Below are positions 59,188 to 64,000 of a stretch of DNA of 64,000 nt, piece after piece (within the stretch, counting starts at the first letter, position 1; the number at the start of each line of letters is the position of its first letter). The translations under genes were made by a program, and so were the position numbers. Origin of the DNA: Phytohabitans aurantiacus (GTDB lineage: Bacteria; Actinomycetota; Actinomycetes; Mycobacteriales; Micromonosporaceae); contig NZ_BSDI01000001.1 in NCBI RefSeq assembly GCF_027923225.1, positions 101,946-165,945 on the forward strand, written 5' to 3'. The notes beneath the pieces were generated by a model. That model was not told the DNA's origin. It searched no databases and worked only from the letters and a program-made list of their open reading frames with translations.

Positions 59188-60522
59188 CTAGTGCTGGAGT
59201 TGGACTCCGGCCTTGGAGAGCGCCTTGATGACGTCGGCCGACTCGCCGAAACCGATCACCAGAACGGCGTCGGCACCGAACTCCTTGATCTCCTCGGCGC
59301 CCTTGGTGAAGTCGAGGCTGCTCTCGGCGTCCGCGGGCGGCTCGTACGTGATGAGCTTCAGGTGGTCGGCGGTCACGCCGGCCTTTTCCAGCTCGGCACG
59401 CACGTTTCCCTGCAGGCCCTCGCCATACGAGTCCTTACGCGCCACGATCACGATCTCCTGAGGCCCGTCGCGCATGATCACGTCGGCCAGCGCGCGGCCC
59501 TGGAGGAGGTCGGAAGGCGCGGTACGGAAGTACAGGCCCTTGTCGTCGACGGTGCTGAGCCCCGCGTCGGTGTTGCACGGCGAGAAGAGGATCAGCCCGG
59601 CGGCCACCACGTCGGGCAGGACGGCCCGGGAGATGCCCGACGCGCCCGCTCCGATGATCACGTGGACTCCGGCCCTGATGTGCGAGGCCACCGTCTGCTT
59701 GGCCTTGTCAGGGTTGGTGCCGTCGTCGCCCGGGATCCACTCGACCGGATCGCCGAGCACGCCACCAGCGGCGTTGACCTCGCGGATCGCGAGCGCGGCA
59801 CCCGCCTCCAGCGGCGGGTTGGCCAGCGCCAGGTCACCCGTCTGCGGCAGCAGGCCACCGATCTTCAACGGAGCGCCGGCCTCTTCACCGGTCGCACCCT
59901 TGCGCGGGTTCGGTGCGCGCTTGGTGCTGGTCGTCGACTCGTCACCCGCGCCGACGAACTCGGTCTTGTTGTCGTCGAGCTTGTCGGACGAGTCGAAGTG
60001 CAGCGTGGCGTACGAGGCCGTGGACGGTTCACCCACATCGGTGAATCCTCCGCGCTTGAGCGAGACCCCCCGGTACTCGATGTCGCGCCCGGCGCGGGCC
60101 AGGTCGAGGCAGCTGTCGACGGTGTCGCACCGCTCGCCGCCCGTGGTGACGCCGTTGATGTACTTCGCGATTTCGGCCGGCGCGGTGCTCCCGGCGAGCT
60201 GTGCCGCCAGCGAGCTGATCACCACCGCGTCGTACGACTCGCCCGAGTACACGAAGTCGCCCAGGTCAGGGTCGACCGACCGGAGCCGCTGCTTGAAGTC
60301 GTCGCTCAGCGGCGTGAGGGGTGTGGTGCCCTTCATGCCAGCGAGCAGACCACTCTGGTCCTTGAACTCGTCGCCAAACGAGTTGATCATGTTGCCGTCG
60401 GAGCCATAGAGCCGGACGGGACCGTCGGTGGAACTGTCCGTCTCACTCTTCGACGCGCAGCCGACGGTGGTCAGCAGGAGCGCGGCGCAGGCGACCAGGG
60501 CGGCGTTGCGCGGGCGGTGCAT
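59188..60522 (-). CDS. Substrate-binding lipoprotein (LivK-like, type 1 periplasmic fold) with apparently permuted domain order
   Basis: 444 residues from ATG 60522. Lipoprotein signal with lipobox Cys22 (LLTTVGCAS). The part usually found at the C-terminus of LivK-type proteins comes first: VRLYGSDGNMINSF, FVYSGESYDAVVISSLAAQLAGS and RGVSLKRGGFTDVGEPSTASY. After a linker (about residues 200-225), the usual N-terminal half follows: PLKIGGLLPQTGDLALANPP, AIREVNAAGGVLGDPVEW, IIGAGASGISRAVLPDVV, and the middle SYGEGLQGNVRAELEKAGV, FGADAVLVIGFGESADVIKALSKAG, ending LQH. In normal members the last segment is directly followed by the 'GsDG' strand with which this protein starts. It therefore looks circularly permuted. 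No permease gene is adjacent. Confidence 0.82.
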   Translation of the reverse strand: MHRPRNAALVACAALLLTTVGCASKSETDSSTDGPVRLYGSDGNMINSFGDEFKDQSGLLAGMKGTTPLTPLSDDFKQRLRSVDPDLGDFVYSGESYDAVVISSLAAQLAGSTAPAEIAKYINGVTTGGERCDTVDSCLDLARAGRDIEYRGVSLKRGGFTDVGEPSTASYATLHFDSSDKLDDNKTEFVGAGDESTTSTKRAPNPRKGATGEEAGAPLKIGGLLPQTGDLALANPPLEAGAALAIREVNAAGGVLGDPVEWIPGDDGTNPDKAKQTVASHIRAGVHVIIGAGASGISRAVLPDVVAAGLILFSPCNTDAGLSTVDDKGLYFRTAPSDLLQGRALADVIMRDGPQEIVIVARKDSYGEGLQGNVRAELEKAGVTADHLKLITYEPPADAESSLDFTKGAEEIKEFGADAVLVIGFGESADVIKALSKAGVQLQH

Positions 60523-60643
60523 CTAGGTAGTCCTCCCTCCCCGGGGGTCGGCGGGGGTCCGCTGGGCACACTAGCGTGCCATCGGTACGCAGTGTGATTG
60601 CGGTCGTAGGCCATCTTCATACCAACCGGTAACGTGGCGCCAC

Positions 60644-61057
60644 GTGGACGCTGTCACAGACGTCTCGCCCCAGACGTATCCCGCCGCGGGGGCGCTCGCC
60701 GAGCGCATGGGCATCACCATCGTCGAAGTATCGGCCGAACGCGTCGTCGGCACCATGCCTGTCGATGGCAACACCCAACCCATGGGACTGTTACACGGTG
60801 GCGCGTCCGCCGTGCTGGCCGAAACGCTCGGCTCGTACGGTGCGGCCGTCCACGGGTACTCGGTCGGGCGGCCCATGGCGGTGGGCGTCGAGTTGAACGT
60901 CACACACCACCGCAGCGCCCGCACCGGCATCGTCACAGGTGTGGCCGTACCCGTGCACCGGGGCGGCACGCTCGCCACGTATGAGATTGCTATCACCGAC
61001 GAATCCGGCCGCCGGGTCTGCTCCGGCCGTCTGACCTGCATGTTGAAGTCTGTCTGA
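60644..61057 (+). CDS. PaaI-type hot-dog thioesterase
   Basis: 137 residues from GTG 60644. It is a single hot-dog domain with the family motif GNTQPMGLLHGGASAVLAETLGSYGA and VGVELNVTHHRSARTGIVTGVA. It hydrolyses acyl- or aryl-CoA thioesters (1,4-dihydroxy-2-naphthoyl-CoA and phenylacetyl-CoA relatives). The substrate is not determinable. Divergent from the substrate-binding lipoprotein. Confidence 0.88.
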   Translation: MDAVTDVSPQTYPAAGALAERMGITIVEVSAERVVGTMPVDGNTQPMGLLHGGASAVLAETLGSYGAAVHGYSVGRPMAVGVELNVTHHRSARTGIVTGVAVPVHRGGTLATYEIAITDESGRRVCSGRLTCMLKSV

Positions 61058-61116
61058 ATTTCGTTGTGCGGGCCGTTCCGCTGCGGTGCTTGACCGGGCG
61101 GCATACCCTTCCGCTC

Positions 61117-61506
61117 GTGACGGATGTACCGCCCGAGGCGCTCGACGACGCCGCTCAGGTGTTGCGCAGCGCGCTCGCTGGCGACAGCGACGGGGTGGTC
61201 GGCACGTTCGACGCCGTTGTCGACCGCTCCGGAGTCGCGGGCGCGTACGACGTCGCGTGGTGCATCGCCGCCACGATGGTGGGCGACAACGTCCCCCGCG
61301 GCCGGTGGACGCTCGACTTCCCCGGCATCGACGAAGCCGGCTACGACACCCGCTGGGTGGCCCGCTTCGTGAGCGCGTACGCCAACTCCGACGCCTCCAC
61401 GGGCGAGGCCCTCTTCGGCGCCGCGATCGCCGACGGCCAGCTCCCCGAGTGCCTGCTCACCCTGGCCGGATCCGCGGTGGCCACCCTCCGCCGCCGCGCC
61501 GCCTGA
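61117..61506 (+). CDS. Conserved hypothetical protein
   Basis: 129 residues from GTG 61117 (VTDVPPEALDDAAQVLRSAL). It is small, soluble-looking and mostly helical (VAWCIAATMVGDNVPRGRWTLDFPGI, WVARFVSAYANSD). No recognisable motif. It lies 60 bp after the thioesterase and 63 bp before the DUF2786 gene, on the same strand. Confidence 0.65.
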   Translation: MTDVPPEALDDAAQVLRSALAGDSDGVVGTFDAVVDRSGVAGAYDVAWCIAATMVGDNVPRGRWTLDFPGIDEAGYDTRWVARFVSAYANSDASTGEALFGAAIADGQLPECLLTLAGSAVATLRRRAA

Positions 61507-61568
61507 CCCCTCCGCCGCGATCAGGGCGGGGTCCCGGCGGGGCTCGGCGCTCTCGTAAGGTCGGCGGC

Positions 61569-62258
61569 ATGTCGGACGCGATTCTCGTCAAGGTCCGCAA
61601 GCTGCTCACCAAGGCCGAGGACCCCGCCTGCACCCCCGCCGAAGCCGAGGCGTTCACCGCCAAGGCCACGGAGCTGATCGCCAAATACGGCGTCGACCGG
61701 GCATTGCTCGCCGCTCAAGACCCCAGCACAGACCGGGTCGGCGACCGCGTCATCGACGTCGAGCCGCCCTACGCGCTCGACAAGGCCGGCCTGCTCGCCT
61801 CCGTCGCCGCCGCCCTGCGCTGCGGCTCGGTGCGCCGGCGCGAGCGCAACGGCCTCGCGGTGCACCTCTTCGGGTTCAGCAGCGACCTGGAGCGTGTCGA
61901 GCTCCTCTTCACCTCGCTGCTCGTCCAAGCGGCCCACGGGCTCGCGGCCACCCCGGTGCCAGCCTGGGAGCACGCGGCGGCCTTCCGGCGGTCCTGGCTG
62001 GCCGGCTTCGCCGGCGCGATCGCTCGCCGGCTCCGCGAGGCAGAGGCCGCCGCCGCGGCGACACCGACGACATCGGGGCCGTCGGTCGCCCTGGTCCTCG
62101 CCGACCGCACCAGCGACGTCAGCCGCCGCATGTCAGAGGCCTACCCAAACGCCCGCACAGCGAGCCGTCGCCGCCTAGCCGGCACCGGCATGCGTCAGGG
62201 CTACGCCGCCGGCACAGCGGCCACCCTGACCGACTCCCGAGCCGTAGGCCACACGTAG
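61569..62258 (+). CDS. DUF2786 domain protein
   Basis: 229 residues from ATG 61569; the longer frame overlaps the preceding gene. The N-terminal 40 residues (ILVKVRKLLTKAEDPACTPAEAEAFTAKATELIAKYGVD-type; key LLTKAEDP and EAEAFTAKA) match DUF2786. A second domain follows, with FRRSWLAGFAGAIARRLREAEAAA and a basic C-terminus (ARTASRRRLAGTGMRQGYAAG). Function unknown; such proteins occur both in phages and in actinobacterial chromosomes. It is the last gene before the tRNA scar. Confidence 0.8.
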   Translation: MSDAILVKVRKLLTKAEDPACTPAEAEAFTAKATELIAKYGVDRALLAAQDPSTDRVGDRVIDVEPPYALDKAGLLASVAAALRCGSVRRRERNGLAVHLFGFSSDLERVELLFTSLLVQAAHGLAATPVPAWEHAAAFRRSWLAGFAGAIARRLREAEAAAAATPTTSGPSVALVLADRTSDVSRRMSEAYPNARTASRRRLAGTGMRQGYAAGTAATLTDSRAVGHT

Positions 62259-62276
62259 GGCCTGCACATAGAAGAA

Positions 62277-62328
62277 CGCCCACCGGCGTTTCCGCTGGTA
62301 GGCGCTCGATAGCCCGGCGAAAGGCTAT
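62277..62328 (-). terminator. Two hairpins downstream of the tRNA-Phe fragment
   Basis: ATAGCC/GGCTAT (62309-62314 with 62323-62328) lies next to the tRNA 3' end, and a longer CGCCCACCGGCG/CGCTGGTAGGCG stem (62277-62288 with 62293-62304, two G-U-type mismatches) follows. They are placed as the terminator of an original tRNA-Phe gene reading leftward. Confidence 0.6.
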
Positions 62329-62329
62329 G

Positions 62330-62371
62330 TGGCCAGGGGCGGGGTCGAACCGCCGACCTTCCGATTTTCAG
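62330..62371 (-). tRNA. 3' half of tRNA-Phe(GAA), likely integrase attachment-site scar
   Basis: On the minus strand, the sequence from the anticodon loop CTGAAAA through the variable loop (AGGTC), T arm (GGCGG-TTCGACC-CCGCC) and acceptor strand CCTGGCCA is intact and matches actinobacterial tRNA-Phe. Upstream of the loop there is no D arm or 5' acceptor strand; the base pairing of the anticodon stem fails (GCGAT where TCCGA is required). It is thus not a functional gene. Fragments of this kind arise when a tRNA-specific integrase crosses over in the anticodon loop. By that logic element DNA lies to the right (above 62371) and host DNA to the left. The 360-bp non-coding gap 62259-62618 holds this scar, its hairpins and the regulator promoter below. 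Confidence 0.75.
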
Positions 62372-62574
62372 ATCGCTGGAAGTGTGTGCCGGCGCATGCC
62401 AGCCGCAGCTCAGGGACTATGCCGCACACCCAGGCACACCCCGGCGCACGCCGCTACTGCGGCCATCCGGTGCGGCCACGTTTGCGATCACCAAGCCGCC
62501 AACCCGTCCCCCGCCGGCATGTGCCCGTACGCGCCGTCGGGTGCCAGGCGAGCGCGAGCGGTTACCTTATATAT

Positions 62575-62590
62575 GTGTCCTCGGACACAA
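62575..62590. promoter_or_regulatory. Operator palindrome TGTGTCC-TC-GGACACA upstream of the XRE regulator
   Basis: Perfect 7-bp arms around TC, directly after an AT-rich TTATATAT stretch that would serve as a -10 region, and 28 bp before the regulator ATG. The same half-sites recur as a perfect palindrome inside the gene at 62832-62845. An autoregulatory site is the simplest reading. Confidence 0.65.
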
Positions 62591-62618
62591 CCCGGATAGG
62601 CGACCCAGGGGAGCCACC

Positions 62619-63866
62619 ATGCCGGCCCGGTCCATCGTGGACCCGCGCTTTCCGTCGGAGTTGCGACGCCGACGCATCGAGCGCGGGTACTCCCTGCGCG
62701 AACTCGCCCGATCGCTCCACCAAGGGAAGACGTACCTGCACGAACTGGAGACCGGCACCAAGGTGCCCACCGTAGAGGTGGCAAGACGCCTCGACGTCGG
62801 TCTCGATGCTGGCGGCGAGCTGGCCGCCCTCGTGTCCGCGGACACCGGAGTACGTCGCCGCGACGTCATCGCCGCTACCGGTCTCGCCGTCACCCTGCCC
62901 CGCACAGCCGCGGGGTACGGCCGGCAGGTCGGCGCCGACGTACCCGCCCAACTCGTCGAGCGCACCGCCCGGTTGCGGCGCCTCGACGACTACCTCGGCG
63001 GCGCCGACACCTACAGGCTGTTCTCAGCCGAGGTCGCCGCGACGGCAGCCCTGATCCGCGATGGCGCATACACCGAGAACACCGGCCAGAAGTTGCTCGC
63101 AGTGCTCTCCGAGCAGGCTCAGCTGGCCGGATGGTCGGCTTTCGACGCCGGCGCGCACACCGAGTCAGACCGGCTCTACCGGATGAGCCTGGACGCCGCA
63201 CGCGACGCCGACGACCAGGCCCTCGTCGCGAACGCGTTCGCGTTCCTCGCCTACCAGGAGCTCGCCCACGGCCGCCCCGGCGTCGACCTCGCCACCTCGG
63301 CCGTCGAGACCGCGGGCGACACAGCGACACCCGGCGTCCGCGCGCTCCTGCACTGCCGGCGAGCATGGGCACACGCGGTCGCCGGCGACGCAGGTAGCAC
63401 CGAAACGCAACTGGCCCTGGGCGCCACCGCGCTGACCGAGCACGATGATCGGCCAGACCCAGACTGGGTCTACTGGGTCGACAGGTCCGAGATTGAGATC
63501 ATGACGGGCCGGTGCTGGACCGTGCTGCACCGGCCAATGCGGGCGATCAAGACCCTTGAGCAGGTCCTCGACACGTACGACGACACGCACGCCCGCGACA
63601 AGAGCCTCTACATGAGCTGGCTGGCCGACGCGATCCTGGACGGTAACGAGATCGAGCAGGCATGCAACGTCGCATCCAGGGCGATCGACCTTGCCGCCGG
63701 CGTCGGCTCGACCCGGCCCTACCGACGTATCGGCGAGGTCGTCGACCGGACCGAACCGCACAAGGCCCTGGAGTGCGTCTCCGATCTGCACGCCAAGTTC
63801 AGGACGTGGACTGAGCGGCGGCAGTTGACTGCCGCAGCCACTCCAGACACGCCGCCGAACCCTTGA
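62619..63866 (+). CDS. XRE-family helix-turn-helix regulator with C-terminal TPR-like region
   Basis: 415 residues from ATG 62619 with AGGGGAG upstream. Residues about 10-65 are an XRE-type helix-turn-helix (LRRRRIERGYSLRELARSLHQGKTYLHELETGTKVP). The remaining 330 residues are alpha-helical repeats like the TPR sensor regions of Streptomyces regulators (SEQAQLAGWSAFDAG, AFAFLAYQELAHG, SWLADAILDGNEIEQACNVASRAIDLA). This class often binds signalling peptides or small ligands. The position right after a tRNA scar suggests it belongs to an integrated element. Confidence 0.83.
   Translation: MPARSIVDPRFPSELRRRRIERGYSLRELARSLHQGKTYLHELETGTKVPTVEVARRLDVGLDAGGELAALVSADTGVRRRDVIAATGLAVTLPRTAAGYGRQVGADVPAQLVERTARLRRLDDYLGGADTYRLFSAEVAATAALIRDGAYTENTGQKLLAVLSEQAQLAGWSAFDAGAHTESDRLYRMSLDAARDADDQALVANAFAFLAYQELAHGRPGVDLATSAVETAGDTATPGVRALLHCRRAWAHAVAGDAGSTETQLALGATALTEHDDRPDPDWVYWVDRSEIEIMTGRCWTVLHRPMRAIKTLEQVLDTYDDTHARDKSLYMSWLADAILDGNEIEQACNVASRAIDLAAGVGSTRPYRRIGEVVDRTEPHKALECVSDLHAKFRTWTERRQLTAAATPDTPPNP
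62832..62845. promoter_or_regulatory. Second operator-like palindrome GTGTCCGCGGACAC within the regulator gene
   Basis: A perfect 14-bp palindrome with the same GTGTCC/GGACAC half-sites as the promoter-proximal site at 62575-62590, 213 bp into the coding region. It encodes part of VSADTG. Repression by looping between the two sites is possible; coincidence in GC-rich coding DNA cannot be excluded. Confidence 0.4.
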
Positions 63867-64000
63867 CGATCGGCGTGGCAGTGACCTGCGGCTTGTCCCA
63901 GGGATGCTCGTTGATCAGGAGTTGCTCCAACTCCGGGTACCGGTCCCCGGTGGTGTAGAGCAGCACACGGTACTCCTCGCCCTGGCCCTGCTCGCCCAAG
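63799..64000 (-). CDS. cutA: CutA-like divalent cation tolerance protein (C-terminal part, cut by window end)
   Basis: The open frame runs off the right edge; 66 residues are visible. YRVLLYTTGDRYPELEQLLINEHPWDKPQVTATPIVKGSAACLEWLRQST matches in order the CutA signature KT..RyPeLe, HPYevPeI and YLxWi (seen here as TTGDRYPELE, HPWDKPQVTATPI and CLEWL). The family forms trimers and binds divalent metals; its role in copper tolerance is uncertain. It converges with the XRE regulator, with 68 nt of 3' overlap. Confidence 0.78.
   Translation of the reverse strand, partial: LGEQGQGEEYRVLLYTTGDRYPELEQLLINEHPWDKPQVTATPIVKGSAACLEWLRQSTAAAQSTS

Noticed and set aside
61517..61550. GATCAGGGCGGGG near the end of the hypothetical gene at 61117
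   Set aside because: No symmetrical partner; not a family A copy.

Overview
High-GC actinobacterial chromosome, most likely from the Micromonosporaceae. The evidence is abundant GTG/TTG starts, 4-nt ATGA/GTGA gene overlaps, BldC, DUF3073, an AfsR-type BTAD regulator, SpoIIE/STAS regulatory proteins and a Rv0241c-Rv0243-like fatty-acid locus. No rRNA, CRISPR array, insertion sequence or polyketide/NRPS megagene was seen.

Layout. 1-740: end of a frameshifted DUF3800-like gene with a terminator. 864-1559: a secreted protein. 1929-7724 (minus): System II cytochrome c maturation operon (ccsB, resB, ccdA, resA) with a histidine phosphatase and hemL. 7847-16950: signalling block with a STAS antagonist, a BTAD regulator fused to membrane segments and a helix-hairpin-helix domain, a lone response regulator, a 1466-residue Nik1-like hybrid kinase with a HAMP ladder, and a kinase/GAF/SpoIIE phosphatase. 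16964-22244: purD, then a TetR gene divergent from SCP2, acyl-CoA dehydrogenase and acyl-CoA ligase genes. 22310-25396: five-gene redox operon (Ser-rich membrane peptide, ApbE, ferric-reductase-like membrane protein, NuoF-like flavoprotein, 3Fe-4S ferredoxin). 25375-30535: lipoprotein, AbiEi-like protein, then the MaoC/FabG4/thiolase locus with a perfect operator palindrome.

30553-44025 carries most of the de novo purine pathway (purB, purSQL, purF, purM; purD lies at 17 kb), interspersed with a TM2 protein, a trypsin-like protease, a Gdt1-type Mn exporter behind a yybP-ykoY riboswitch, a ComB-like phosphatase and a membrane protein with a long Gly/Tyr/Gln-rich tail. Directly after purM is a compact RiPP locus: a radical SAM/SPASM maturase overlapping a 75-residue precursor whose C-terminus holds four three-residue cyclophane-type motifs. 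45.6-48.6 kb: DUF3073, amino-acid dehydrogenase, a conserved hypothetical and bldC. 48.7-56.1 kb: four-gene FtsX-type ABC export operon. 56.2-62.3 kb: PrsW-like protease, two Asp-rich repeat proteins, a substrate-binding lipoprotein with apparently permuted domain order, a thioesterase and DUF2786. A tRNA-Phe 3' fragment at 62.33 kb looks like an attachment-site scar; beyond it lie an XRE/TPR regulator with two operator-like palindromes and a CutA gene cut by the window end.

Two families of long intergenic palindromes punctuate the window. Family A has five 54-bp copies and one short copy around a GATCAGGGCGTCCC arm; family B has two copies around an ATCAAGGGCAAA arm. They sit mostly between convergent genes and in several cases supply the stop codons. 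All functional assignments are from motif reading by eye; no database search was run.
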